A stretch of 64,000 nucleotides of DNA from Dyella marensis (GTDB lineage: Bacteria; Pseudomonadota; Gammaproteobacteria; Xanthomonadales; Rhodanobacteraceae): assembly GCF_900112865.1 (NCBI RefSeq), contig NZ_FONH01000003.1, positions 142,005 to 206,004 on the forward strand. The letters are read 5' to 3'. The translations under genes were made by a program, and so were the position numbers. Positions 55,859 through 64,000 of the stretch are shown piece after piece. Under the pieces are notes generated by a model. It saw only the letters and a list, made by a program, of their open reading frames with translations. It was not told where the DNA came from and searched no databases. The number at the start of each line of letters is the position of its first letter. Positions within the stretch are counted from its first letter, which is position 1.

Positions 55859-57043
55859 TCAGCCCAGCAGTTCCACCGCGATGGCGGTGGCTTCGCCGCC
55901 GCCGATGCACAGGGAGGCGACGCCGCGCTTGAGGCCACGGGTCTGCAGCGCGTTGAGCAGGGTCACCACCAGGCGGGTGCCGCTGGCGCCGATCGGATGG
56001 CCCAGCGCGCAGGCGCCGCCGTTGACGTTGAGCTTCGCGTGCGGGATGCCCAGCTCGCGCATCGGCGCCATCGCCACCACGGCGAAGGCTTCGTTGACCT
56101 CGAACAGATCCACGTCGTCGACCTTCCAGCCGGCCTTGTCCAGCACCTTCTGGATGGCGCTGACGGGAGCGGTGGTGAACCACTCCGGCTCCTGCGAATG
56201 AGTGGCGTGCGCCACGATGCGCGCCAGCGGCTGGAGGCCGCGGGCCTTGGCGTCGTCGGCCGAGAGCAGCACCACGGCGGCGGCGCCGTCGGAGATGCTG
56301 GAGGAGCTGGCGGCGGTGATGGTGCCGTTCTCCTTGCGGAAGGCGGGCTTCAGGCTCGGCACCTTGGCGATGTCGGAGCGGCCCGGCTGCTCGTCGGTAT
56401 CCACCACCACATCGCCCTTGCGGCCGGCCACGGTGACCGGGACGATCTCGCCGGCGAAGGCGCCGTTCTGCTGGGCGGCCTGCGCACGCTTGACCGACTC
56501 GATGGCGAAGGCGTCCTGCTCCTCGCGGGTGAAGTGGTACTTGTCGGCGCACAGCTCGCCGAACACGCCCATGGCCTTGCCGTCGTAGGGATTGGTCAGG
56601 CCGTCCCAGGCCATGTGGTCGACCAGCTGGCCGTCGCCGTAGCGGATGCCGGTGCGGGCGTTGACCATGTGCGGCGCGTTGGTCATCGACTCCATGCCGC
56701 CGGCCACCACCACGGCGGCCGAGCCGGCCTTGATCAGATCGTGGCCGAGCATGATGGCCTTCATGCCGGAGCCGCACACCTTGTTGACGGTGGTGCAGCC
56801 GACCGCGGCGGGCAGGCCGGCCTTCAGCGCGGCCTGGCGGGCCGGGGCCTGGCCGAGGTTGGCCGGCAGCACACAGCCCATCAGCACTTCGTTGACGTCC
56901 TGTGCGGCGATGCCGGCCTGCTCCAGCGCGGCCTTGATGGCGGTGGCGCCCAGCACAGGGGTAGGCACGCCGGTGAACTGGCCGAGGAACGAGCCGATGG
57001 CGGTGCGCTTGGCGCCCGCGATGACAACACTGACGTCCGACAT
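55859..57043 (-). CDS. atoB: Acetyl-CoA C-acetyltransferase (thiolase)
   Basis: The thiolase has 394 residues, the same as AtoB. N-terminal active Cys90 in NKVCGSGMKA, GGMESMTNAPH, the C-terminal HxxGxSG-like GGACALGHPIGASG with catalytic His, and SLCIGGGEATAIAVE with the second Cys. It cleaves or makes acetoacetyl-CoA. SD GGAG lies 7 bp before the ATG at 57043. Its position in the liu region fits acetoacetate from HMG-CoA lyase being returned to acetyl-CoA, though the CoA-transferase is not in the window. Confidence 0.95.
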   Translation of the reverse strand: MSDVSVVIAGAKRTAIGSFLGQFTGVPTPVLGATAIKAALEQAGIAAQDVNEVLMGCVLPANLGQAPARQAALKAGLPAAVGCTTVNKVCGSGMKAIMLGHDLIKAGSAAVVVAGGMESMTNAPHMVNARTGIRYGDGQLVDHMAWDGLTNPYDGKAMGVFGELCADKYHFTREEQDAFAIESVKRAQAAQQNGAFAGEIVPVTVAGRKGDVVVDTDEQPGRSDIAKVPSLKPAFRKENGTITAASSSSISDGAAAVVLLSADDAKARGLQPLARIVAHATHSQEPEWFTTAPVSAIQKVLDKAGWKVDDVDLFEVNEAFAVVAMAPMRELGIPHAKLNVNGGACALGHPIGASGTRLVVTLLNALQTRGLKRGVASLCIGGGEATAIAVELLG

Positions 57044-57282
57044 GGGGATCTCCGCAAGGACAGGGATGGGCATGGGGTGCCCGAGCAATCAGTGGGCAAT
57101 TATCGCAGCCGCCTACCACTGTCGGCAAACCGTTGCCGCAACAGGGGATTGCGCGCGACCTCCGACGCCATTCGCAATTCGTTGCGCCGGCATTGTGCGA
57201 GCATGGGCAGGCAGGAAGAGGCCGGCGAGGAACCGGCCGCATCGACACGGACATGGGTCGTCAAAGAACGGGGATCAAGCCA

Positions 57283-60087
57283 ATGGGCATCGGGAACGGT
57301 TTTCCGCGCCGGCGCGAGCTGTGCCTCGCCATCGTCATCGCATTCGGGCTCAGTGGCTGTGGAGGAGGGGGCGGCGGCAACGGCAACGTGCGCACCACCA
57401 CGCCCACGACGCCGACCACGCCTTCGCAACCCAGCACGCCGCAGCCGCCGATCGACGCGCAGCTCACGCTGACCGATACCAATGCCGCGCACGCCCGGGG
57501 CTTTACCGGCCAGGGCGTGACCATCGGCGTGGTCGACAGCGGCGTCATGCGCAATCACCCGGCGCTGGCGGGACGGGTGCTGGCGGACCTCGTCTATGTC
57601 GACCCCAGCGTCAACAACACCAGCATCGACGACGTGGTCGGCCATGGCACCTGGGTGTCGCAGGTCGCGGCCGGCAAGCCGGTGGGGCAGTTCGTCGGCG
57701 GCATCGCGCCGGGGGCGGACATCGTGTCGGCGCGCATCATCGCCGACAAGGCGCCGACCGACGACGGCTCCGGCCAGGGCAACCGCGTCACCACCGCCGA
57801 TCCGCTCGGCGCGATCAACGACGACCTGATCGCCAACGGCGTGAAGGTGATGAACAACTCCTGGGGCGGCCTGTACTGGGACGCCACCGCCACCGCCACC
57901 ACGCAGAGCTTCCACGACGCCTACAGCCGCTTCGTCAACAGCTGGGGCGGCCTGGTGGTATTCGCCGCGGGCAATGATTCCAAGCCCAATCCCAGCGACG
58001 TGGCCGCGCTGCCGTACCGCGCGCCGGACCTCGCGCGCGGCTGGCTCACCGTGGTGGCGGTGGACAGCAACAACCCCACCCAGCTGGCCAGTTATTCCAA
58101 TGCCTGCGGCGTAGCCATGAGCTATTGCCTTGCCGCGCCTGGCAACCTGATCGTCACCGGCAAGGACGACACGCCCGGCAGCACCAGCTACTACATCATC
58201 TCCGGCACCTCGTTCGCCGCGCCGCAGGTGTCGGGCGCGGCGGCGCTGGTGTGGCAGGCCTATCCGTACTTCAGCAACGACCTGGTGCGGCAGACCTTGC
58301 TCGGTACCGCCACCGATCTCGGCGCGCCGGGGCCGGATGCGGTGTTCGGCTACGGCATGCTCGACGTGGGCAAGGCGGTGAACGGCCCGGCCAAGTTCGA
58401 CTGGGGCGACGTCACGGTGAACTTCAGCGGCAGTTCCAGCTGGAACAACCCGATCTCCGGCGCCGGCGGCCTGATCAAGCAGGGGCCTGGCACGCTGACG
58501 CTTACCCAGCCGTCCACCTATACCGGCCTGACCCAGGTGCAAGGCGGCGTGCTGGCGGCGAAGTCGCTCGCCTCCGGCGTGGCGATCGCCGCGCAGGGCA
58601 CGCTGACCGACACGCATAGCATCGGCGGCAATGTCGCCAACGCCGGCGTGCTGACCGTGCGCGGCGGCGACGTCAACGTGGCGGGCAGCTACCAGCAGAC
58701 CGGCGCCGGCCGCCTGGCGCTGGAACTGGGCTCGGTGCTGCGCACCGGCGGCAGCGCCACGCTGGCCGGCGGGGATCTCTATCTGATCGGCGCGGGTTCC
58801 GGCTACATGGCCAATGCGCACACCAATGTGCTGGTGGCCAACGGCGGTCTCACCGGTACCTTCTCCAGCGTCAACTCCGCGTCCAACGTCTTTGTCACCG
58901 CGACCATCAACTACGATGCCAACAGCGCCTGGCTCAACGTGTCGCAGGTGCAGGTGACGGCGCTGCAGGGCATGAGCTACACCGCCGCCTCGATGGGCGC
59001 GGCGCAGCGGGTGGACGGGGCGTTCCAGCAGATCAACACGCAACTGGCGCAGGGCGGCGCGAGCGGGCAGATCGCGGCGTCCGGTTTCGTCGCGGGCGCG
59101 GCGCAGCTGCAGCAGTCCTCCAGCCTTGCCGTCGCCCAGCGTTCGCTGGAAAGCCTGTCCGGCCAGCTGCACGCGGCCAGCGCGGCCATGACTCTGCAGG
59201 CGATCGATGCGAGCACGCGTGCGTTCTCCGACCGCTTCGACCAGCTTGCGCAGGCGCCGGCAGCGGGTGGCTGGTCGCAGAACCTCGGCTATCAGGGTTC
59301 GCTGGCGCGCGCCGGCTACGGCAATGTCAGCCTGGACCTCGGCGGCTGGATGGTGGGCCAGGACCGTCGCCTCGGCGCGAACGGCTTCGCCGGTTTCGCG
59401 GTGGCGCAGATGCAGGGCCTGGGGCGCCTGGCCGAGAGCGCGGACCAGGGCCGCAGCCGCGCCGTCGAGGGCAGTCTGTATGCCGGCATCGCGCGCGATG
59501 CGTGGTACGCGATGGGCCGCGTCGGCGTCGGCGACTACCAGGAAAACATGCGCCGCTACCTGCAGCTCGGCGACGCCAGCACGGCCGTGGCGAGCGACAC
59601 GCGCGGCCGCTACGGCGTTGCATACGGCGAAAGCGGCTATCGCTTCGACGCCGGCGGCATGCACCTCACGCCATACGTGGATGTGCAATACACGCGCATC
59701 CAGCGCGACGGCTTCAACGAACTGGGCGGCTACGGTTTCGGCCTGAAGGCGCCGGGCCAGACCGTCGAGCGCTGGCAGGCCGGCGCCGGCCTGCGCGCGA
59801 TGCGCAGCTGGCTGGTGCCCGGCCTGGGCCGGCTGGACCTGAAAGGACGCTTGTCCTGGCAGCAGTCGTTCGCCACCCGCGGCGACGTGTTCGACGCCAG
59901 CTTCACCGGACTCAATCAATGGGCGCCGCTGGGCGGCATCGGGCTGGAGCGCTATGCGGGGCTGGCCGGCATGGAGCTGGACTGGCGCTTCTCTTCGCGC
60001 GGCGCGCTGCAGCTGAGCTACGACCATTACTTCGGCCAGCGCGACCAGTCGAGCATGGCGACGCTGGCGTATCAGTACCGCTGGTGA
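57283..60087 (+). CDS. Lipidated subtilisin-like autotransporter (type V secretion, S8 peptidase)
   Basis: The protein has 934 residues. The signal sequence ends in lipobox LSGC (Cys26), followed by a Gly-rich stretch and a Pro/Thr linker. S8 passenger: Asp85 in GVVDSGV, His121 in VVGHGTWVSQ, Ser310 in SGTSFAAPQVSG. A PATR-type repeat (LIKQGPGTLTLTQPSTYTGL, ~405-425) and linker lead to a C-terminal autotransporter beta-barrel (~650-934) ending QYRW. Lipid-anchored S8 autotransporters such as NalP and SphB1 process other surface proteins. The start at 57283 follows GGGGATCAAG; the ATG at 57253 is an alternative. It is convergent with a small gene and IVD. Confidence 0.93.
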   Translation: MGIGNGFPRRRELCLAIVIAFGLSGCGGGGGGNGNVRTTTPTTPTTPSQPSTPQPPIDAQLTLTDTNAAHARGFTGQGVTIGVVDSGVMRNHPALAGRVLADLVYVDPSVNNTSIDDVVGHGTWVSQVAAGKPVGQFVGGIAPGADIVSARIIADKAPTDDGSGQGNRVTTADPLGAINDDLIANGVKVMNNSWGGLYWDATATATTQSFHDAYSRFVNSWGGLVVFAAGNDSKPNPSDVAALPYRAPDLARGWLTVVAVDSNNPTQLASYSNACGVAMSYCLAAPGNLIVTGKDDTPGSTSYYIISGTSFAAPQVSGAAALVWQAYPYFSNDLVRQTLLGTATDLGAPGPDAVFGYGMLDVGKAVNGPAKFDWGDVTVNFSGSSSWNNPISGAGGLIKQGPGTLTLTQPSTYTGLTQVQGGVLAAKSLASGVAIAAQGTLTDTHSIGGNVANAGVLTVRGGDVNVAGSYQQTGAGRLALELGSVLRTGGSATLAGGDLYLIGAGSGYMANAHTNVLVANGGLTGTFSSVNSASNVFVTATINYDANSAWLNVSQVQVTALQGMSYTAASMGAAQRVDGAFQQINTQLAQGGASGQIAASGFVAGAAQLQQSSSLAVAQRSLESLSGQLHAASAAMTLQAIDASTRAFSDRFDQLAQAPAAGGWSQNLGYQGSLARAGYGNVSLDLGGWMVGQDRRLGANGFAGFAVAQMQGLGRLAESADQGRSRAVEGSLYAGIARDAWYAMGRVGVGDYQENMRRYLQLGDASTAVASDTRGRYGVAYGESGYRFDAGGMHLTPYVDVQYTRIQRDGFNELGGYGFGLKAPGQTVERWQAGAGLRAMRSWLVPGLGRLDLKGRLSWQQSFATRGDVFDASFTGLNQWAPLGGIGLERYAGLAGMELDWRFSSRGALQLSYDHYFGQRDQSSMATLAYQYRW

Positions 60088-60120
60088 GCGCGCGGCGGCT
60101 GCGGCGCGCGCCGTGGCCGC

Positions 60121-60420
60121 TCAGCGCGACGCGTGACGCAGGCCGTACGGCTGATAGTGGCCGCGGCGCGTGGCATAACGGGGGCGAGCCGCCAGCAGGT
60201 CGGCGAGGTGATCGATCGCATGGTCGGCCGGCGCAGCGATATCGCGCTGGGCTGCGGCATGCCTGAGCGCATTCGCGGGATTCATCCGTTGCGCCAGCAG
60301 CAGCGCGGCGACCGCGATGCGCGCCTGTTGCTCGCGCGGGTCGGGATGGAGGCAGTCGTTGGTGGTGACGCGCATGGGAAGGCGCAGGTCGGTAGCCGCT
60401 CGATCAGCGCAGGCCAGCAT
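60121..60420 (-). CDS. Small helical protein of unknown function between the autotransporter and liuA
   Basis: The protein has 99 residues if started at 60420, or 84 from ATG 60375 (MRVTTNDCLHPDP). It reads as a coherent helical protein: PREQQARIAVAALLLAQRMN then AAAQRDIAAPADHAIDHLAD and basic tail YATRRGHYQPYG. Codon use follows the GC-rich third position of neighbours. No start has a clear ribosome site, and the frame is continuous with a longer shadow frame upstream, so the start is uncertain. It may be cotranscribed with liuA. Not recognised. Confidence 0.5.
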   Translation of the reverse strand: MLACADRAATDLRLPMRVTTNDCLHPDPREQQARIAVAALLLAQRMNPANALRHAAAQRDIAAPADHAIDHLADLLAARPRYATRRGHYQPYGLRHASR

Positions 60421-60497
60421 CGCCGCGCGGCGTGTCGCTTTCGTGACGTTGCCGCGACGGATCGCGCACGCCGCTGCGCGATCCGCCTGCCGGCAGC

Positions 60498-61655
60498 TCA
60501 GGACTTGCCGTGGTACAGCTCGCGCCCGATCAGCATGCGGCGGATCTCGTTGGTGCCGGCGCCGATCTCGTACAGCTTGGCGTCGCGCAGCAGGCGGCCT
60601 GCCGGGAATTCGTTGATGTAGCCGTTGCCGCCCAGCGCCTGGATCGCTTCCAGCGCCACCTTCACCGCGTTCTGCGAGGCATTGAGCAGGCAGGCGGCCG
60701 GATCGATGCGCGACTTGCTGCCCTGGTCGAACTCGCGCGCCACCATGTAGGCGAAGCCGCGCGAGGACTGCAGCGCGGTGTACATGTCGGCGACCTTGGC
60801 CTGCATCATGCCGAAGGTGCCGATCGGCGCGTTGAACTGCTTGCGCTCGCGCACATAGGGCAGCACCAGGTCCATCGCCGCCTGCATCAGGCCGAGCGGG
60901 CCTCCGGACAACACCAGGCGCTCGGTGTCCAGGCCGCTCATCAGCACGCGCACGCCTTCGTTGACTTCGCCGACGATGTTGGCGGCGGGGATCTCGCAGT
61001 CCTCGAACACCAGCTCGCAGGTGTTGGAGCCGCGCATGCCCAGCTTGTCCAGCTTCTGCGCGGTGCTGAAGCCCTTCATGCCCTTCTCGATGATGAAGGC
61101 GGTCATGCAGCGGCTGCCGGCCGGGCGCGGCGCGGTGCGCATGTAGACCAGCAGCACGTCGGCGTCGGGTCCGTTGGTGATCCACATCTTGGTGCCGTTG
61201 GCCACCCACACGTCGCCGCGCAGCTCGGCCTTGCAGCTCATCGAGCCGACCACGTCGGAACCGGCGCCGGGCTCGCTCATGGCCAGCGCGCCGACGTATT
61301 CGCCGGAGCACAGCCTGGGAATGTATTTGCGGCGCTGTTCCTCGTTGCCGTTGTGGAACAGGTTCTGCACGCACAGGTTGGAATGCGCGCCGTACGACAG
61401 GCCCACCGAGCCGGAGGCGCGGGAGATTTCTTCCATCGCCACCATGTGCGCCAGGTAGCCCAGGCCGGTGCCGCCGTAGGCCTCCGGAATGGTCATTCCG
61501 AGCAGGCCCATTTCGCCGAACTTCCGCCAGAGGTCGGCCGGGAAGACGTTATCGTGGTCGATCTGGGTGGCGCGGGGAGCGATCTCCTTTTCCGCGAAGG
61601 CGTGCACGCTTTCGCGCAGCAGGTCGAGCTCTTCGCCGAGGGAAAATGGACGCAT
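60498..61655 (-). CDS. liuA: Isovaleryl-CoA dehydrogenase
   Basis: The enzyme has 385 residues of the acyl-CoA dehydrogenase family. FAD/substrate segments include [35 protein letters not shown] and [13 protein letters not shown]. The catalytic Glu245 is in [20 protein letters not shown], the position seen in isovaleryl-CoA dehydrogenase rather than the C-terminal Glu of medium-chain enzymes. [17 protein letters not shown] closes the protein. It makes 3-methylcrotonyl-CoA, the substrate of MCC encoded upstream in the window. GGAG lies before the ATG at 61655. Confidence 0.93.
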   Translation of the reverse strand: MRPFSLGEELDLLRESVHAFAEKEIAPRATQIDHDNVFPADLWRKFGEMGLLGMTIPEAYGGTGLGYLAHMVAMEEISRASGSVGLSYGAHSNLCVQNLFHNGNEEQRRKYIPRLCSGEYVGALAMSEPGAGSDVVGSMSCKAELRGDVWVANGTKMWITNGPDADVLLVYMRTAPRPAGSRCMTAFIIEKGMKGFSTAQKLDKLGMRGSNTCELVFEDCEIPAANIVGEVNEGVRVLMSGLDTERLVLSGGPLGLMQAAMDLVLPYVRERKQFNAPIGTFGMMQAKVADMYTALQSSRGFAYMVAREFDQGSKSRIDPAACLLNASQNAVKVALEAIQALGGNGYINEFPAGRLLRDAKLYEIGAGTNEIRRMLIGRELYHGKS

Positions 61656-61780
61656 CGGAGGCTCCGGAAGGGGACGGTGAGCCGGAAATGCTAACGCAGG
61701 ACCCGCTTCGGCCTATGGCGCAGCGCACCACGAAAGCGGTCGGATCGGGCAGGGGTTGGAATTCGTCCGATTGCTTATGT

Positions 61781-61798
61781 CCGTGAAGTAGATCACAG
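61781..61798 (+). promoter_or_regulatory. CRP/Clp-like site before the 189-residue unknown
   Basis: The core GTGA-AGTAGA-TCAC (61783-61796) has the exact half-sites and 6-bp spacing of the CRP consensus, which Clp of Xanthomonadaceae also reads. It lies 40 bp before the start at 61836 and 126 bp before liuA on the other strand, so it could serve either. Confidence 0.5.
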
Positions 61799-61835
61799 TT
61801 ATCCAAGATAAGTGGGTGGGGGCACCTCAGGGACT

Positions 61836-62405
61836 ATGGATGTGAGAGGTTTTCTCGCGCTTCCGGCGCTGCTCGGAAGCTTGAGCGCATGGGCGCGCCG
61901 GCGTCTGCACCGGGGGAACTGGGCACGCGGCGCGTCGGTGAGCATCGACCTGGGCAGCCTGCGCCTGCGCGTGCTGCGCCGGGTGAAGCCGTCGGCGAAC
62001 GATGCCTGGTGTCGCAATCAATTGCTGGTCGATGCGCACTGCAAGGTGCAGGGCTGCACCCTGGCCGGGCGCGGCACTCTGCTGTCCGCGGTGGACCTGC
62101 AGGCCTGGTGCCTGAAGCTGCCGCCGTTCCTGGAGGGCGAGCTGACGGAGCTGCACCTGTGCAGCGTGAGCGACCGCATCGGCCTGCACCTGCAGCGGCC
62201 GGTGCAGGAAAACCTCACCGCGGTGACGGTAGCCCTGGTCGACCCCGCGCGCGACGGGCATACCCTGTACGACGCCTGGCACAGCGGGCGCGGCCTGCTG
62301 TTCCTGGTCACCCAGCTGCAGCTGCAGGAATTCTTCGCGCAACTGGAGCGTGCGATGCACCGCTTCCCGGTGCGCTACGGCCACGCACAGCGCCAGCCGG
62401 CCTAG
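61836..62405 (+). CDS. Hypothetical protein, 189 residues
   Basis: The protein has a basic/hydrophobic N-terminus (MDVRGFLALPALLGSLSAWA), not a clean signal peptide. The rest alternates strands and turns (VSIDLGSLRLRVLRRVKPSA; ELTELHLCSVSDRIGLHLQR) with a helical C-terminus (FFAQLERAMHRFPVRYG). The ATG at 61836 is preceded by AGGG; a GTG at 61812 is possible. It lies next to a CRP/Clp-like site, suggesting carbon or cAMP/c-di-GMP-linked control. I do not recognise the family. Confidence 0.65.
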   Translation: MDVRGFLALPALLGSLSAWARRRLHRGNWARGASVSIDLGSLRLRVLRRVKPSANDAWCRNQLLVDAHCKVQGCTLAGRGTLLSAVDLQAWCLKLPPFLEGELTELHLCSVSDRIGLHLQRPVQENLTAVTVALVDPARDGHTLYDAWHSGRGLLFLVTQLQLQEFFAQLERAMHRFPVRYGHAQRQPA

Positions 62406-62426
62406 CTCCTTCCGGTAGAAGGCCGG

Positions 62427-63317
62427 TCAGGGCACCGGGTGCCCTTTGCCGGCCGTCCAGATCGCATACCAGTCCTCGTTGCCCAGCCGCACGTCCAGCG
62501 CGGCCACCGCTTCGCGCAGGCCTTCCACGCGGCCGGTGCCGGTGACCGGATGCGGGCGCGAGGGATGGCGCAGCACCCAGGCGAAGGCGAGCGTCGCCAG
62601 GCTGATCCCGAGCCGCGTCGCGATCGCCTCCATGCAGGCGCGTACGCGCACGGCCTGTTCGTCGGTGCCGGTGAACAGCCGGCCGCCGCCCAGCGGCGAC
62701 CAGATCATCGGACGCAGGCCCAGCTGCTGGGCCTGGTCCAGCGTGCCGTCGTCGAGCGCGCCCAGCTGCAGCGGCGAAAGCTCGAGTTGGTTGGTGAGCA
62801 GCGGCGTGCGCCCATGCAGCAGCGCGAACTGGCTGGCGCTGTGGTTAGACACGCCCCAGTGCCGCACCTTGCCTTCGCGGGTGAGCGTGGCGAAGGTGTC
62901 GGCGAGCCCGGCGGCGTCCATCAGGTAGTCGGGGCGATGGATCAGCACCAGGTCGACGTGGTCGGTATGCAGGCATTGCAGCGAGCGCTCCACCTGCGCG
63001 CGCACGTAGGCGGCCGTGGTGTCGTAGTGATTCACTTGATACGGACGGCTGGCGGAGCGCAGGCGGATGCCGCACTTGGTCACCAGCTGCATGCGCCGGC
63101 GCAAGGACGGCGCGGCTTTCAACGCCTCGCCGAAGACCGCCTCTTCCGCATAGTCACCATAAATGTCGGCATGATCGAACGAGCTGATGCCCAGCTCCAG
63201 CGCCTGCTCGATCCAGCGCACGCGCGCCTGCACGTCGAGGTTCCAGCTGGTGAGGCGCCACAGGCCGGCGACGATGGGGGAGAGTTGCAGCTGCGGGGAG
63301 GCGGCGAGTGGTTGCAT
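62427..63317 (-). CDS. Aldo/keto reductase, YdhF-like
   Basis: The protein has 296 residues. The AKR tetrad is present: Asp48 and Tyr53 in FDHADIYG, Lys81 in VTKCGI, His127 in VLIHRPD. The NADPH end is PVTGTGRVEGL. Sequence layout matches the YdhF subgroup. It reduces aldehydes or ketones with NADPH; substrate unknown. It is separated by a REP pair from the SDR downstream of it in coordinates. Confidence 0.92.
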   Translation of the reverse strand: MQPLAASPQLQLSPIVAGLWRLTSWNLDVQARVRWIEQALELGISSFDHADIYGDYAEEAVFGEALKAAPSLRRRMQLVTKCGIRLRSASRPYQVNHYDTTAAYVRAQVERSLQCLHTDHVDLVLIHRPDYLMDAAGLADTFATLTREGKVRHWGVSNHSASQFALLHGRTPLLTNQLELSPLQLGALDDGTLDQAQQLGLRPMIWSPLGGGRLFTGTDEQAVRVRACMEAIATRLGISLATLAFAWVLRHPSRPHPVTGTGRVEGLREAVAALDVRLGNEDWYAIWTAGKGHPVP

Positions 63318-63378
63318 GGCGGGGTCGATGCAGAAAGACGCTCATGCTATCGGCCGTTTAAGCGATGCGCATCAAGCT

Positions 63379-63505
63379 CGTCATGCCGGCGCAGGCCGGC
63401 ATCCAGTGACGACAGTGCATGGACGGGCGACAAGCCAGGAGCGACGCACGTTTTCGCTCGATCGTGGCGTGTCGCTACTGGATGCCGGCCTGCGCCGGCA
63501 TGACG
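63379..63505. repeat. Pair of oppositely oriented REP units (BIME-like)
   Basis: Unit 1 (63379-63411) starts CGTCATGCCGGCGCAGGCCG and ends CATCCAGTGACG. Unit 2 (63475-63505) is its inverted counterpart (CTACTGGATGCCGGCCTGCG ... CATGACG). They flank ~63 bp between the aldo/keto reductase start and the FabG-like stop. Confidence 0.88.
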
Positions 63506-63509
63506 ATGG

Positions 63510-64000
63510 TCAGCACAGGCCGCCATTGACGGCGAGCACCTGCCGCGTGATGTAGCCCGCCTCCGGACTCAGCAGGAACTGCACGGCGGCGGCGACTTCG
63601 TCCGGCGTGCCCATGCGCTGCATCGGGATCGCCGCGAGGATTTCATCCAGCGGCAGCCCGGCGTCGACCATGTCGGTATCGATCAGCCCCGGCGCCACGC
63701 AGTTGACGGTGATGCGGCGCTTCGCCAGTTCCAGCGCCAGCGCCTTGGCCGCGCCGATCACGCCGGCTTTCGACGCGCTGTAGTTCACCTGGCCGCGGTT
63801 GCCGATCAGGCCGGATACCGAAGTGATGCACACGATGCGCCCCGGCGCGCGGCGGCGGATCATCGGCATCACCAGCGGATGCAGCACGTTGTAGAAGCCG
63901 TCGAGATTGGTGCGCAGCACCTGGTCCCAGTCCTCGTCAGTGAGCGCGGGAAAGGCGCCGTCACGGGTGAGTCCGGCATTGCACACCACGCCGTAATAAG
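63510..64000 (-). CDS. FabG-like 3-ketoacyl-ACP/SDR reductase (5' end beyond window)
   Basis: 163 codons are visible; the frame is open at base 64000 (YYGVVCNAGLTRDG), so the start lies outside. SDR marks: NAG, catalytic Ser in ITSVSGLIG, YSASK (Tyr and Lys catalytic), and CVAPGLIDTDM. The end YITRQVLAVNGGLC matches FabG C-termini. In Xanthomonads a second FabG of this kind belongs to aryl-polyene/pigment clusters, but whether such a cluster follows cannot be seen here. Confidence 0.88.
   Translation of the reverse strand, partial: YYGVVCNAGLTRDGAFPALTDEDWDQVLRTNLDGFYNVLHPLVMPMIRRRAPGRIVCITSVSGLIGNRGQVNYSASKAGVIGAAKALALELAKRRITVNCVAPGLIDTDMVDAGLPLDEILAAIPMQRMGTPDEVAAAVQFLLSPEAGYITRQVLAVNGGLC

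Noticed and set aside
57100-60027. 975-codon minus-strand frame under the autotransporter
   Set aside because: Shadow; the plus strand has an intact S8 triad and barrel.

Overview
The window is very GC-rich chromosomal DNA from a gammaproteobacterium. It most likely belongs to the Lysobacterales (Xanthomonadales), probably the Rhodanobacteraceae (Dyella, Luteibacter, Frateuria or Rhodanobacter type). The support is an Oar-like TonB-dependent receptor, an HscC-type Hsp70 with a membrane J-like partner, a lipobox-bearing autotransporter, abundant GTCAT-CCGGC REP hairpins and strong third-position GC. Genus level is inference only. I see no rRNA, tRNA, CRISPR array, prophage or insertion sequence.

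Layout. 1-6.1 kb: a divergent RND multidrug-efflux locus (NodT-type outer-membrane factor, TetR repressor, adaptor, pump), with two copies of one operator design in front of the two efflux units. 6.2-17.5 kb: mixed genes, including an SDR, a PadR/HAAS membrane pair, a secreted HExxH protein, a DUF1090 protein, a DUF1501/DUF1800 export pair, a small acidic protein divergent from a methyltransferase, and a secreted DNA/RNA endonuclease behind a repeat-filled 745-bp gap. 17.8-38.0 kb: a glycan-use locus. A DeoR-family regulator, an amidohydrolase, a class I aldolase, AgaS and two PfkB kinases form a plausible galactosamine/tagatose-6-phosphate catabolic core. Around it are a GH36-like enzyme, a TonB-dependent receptor, a purple-acid-phosphatase-like enzyme, a GH89-type alpha-N-acetylglucosaminidase, a GH35 beta-galactosidase and an OprB porin. 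Inserted among these is a Ser/Pro-rich protein of unknown function.

38.3-64 kb: typA/bipA; a lipoprotein with a type IV pilin module at its C-terminus; and a dispersed leucine/isovalerate (liu) pathway comprising HMG-CoA lyase, both MCC subunits, methylglutaconyl-CoA hydratase, acetyl-CoA acetyltransferase and isovaleryl-CoA dehydrogenase, all on the minus strand. The liu genes are interrupted by feoA-feoB-DUF6587 under a Fur box, an HscC/J-protein pair, an Ala-rich lipoprotein and a lipidated subtilisin autotransporter. The window closes with a 189-residue unknown behind a CRP/Clp-like site, an aldo/keto reductase and a truncated FabG-like reductase.

How it fits together. In the glycan locus, the OprB porin and TonB receptor would import sugars cut from galactose-, GalNAc- or GlcNAc-bearing glycans by the exported glycosidases. 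AgaS, a PfkB kinase and the aldolase would then feed triose phosphates into glycolysis. The liu genes convert leucine or isovalerate to acetyl-CoA and acetoacetate. A family of ~70-90-bp palindromic repeats (GTAGGTTGGGG arms) sits directly 3' of four minus-strand genes, and in one case supplies the stop codon. Functional statements are family-level inferences from reading translated sequence; no database search was run.
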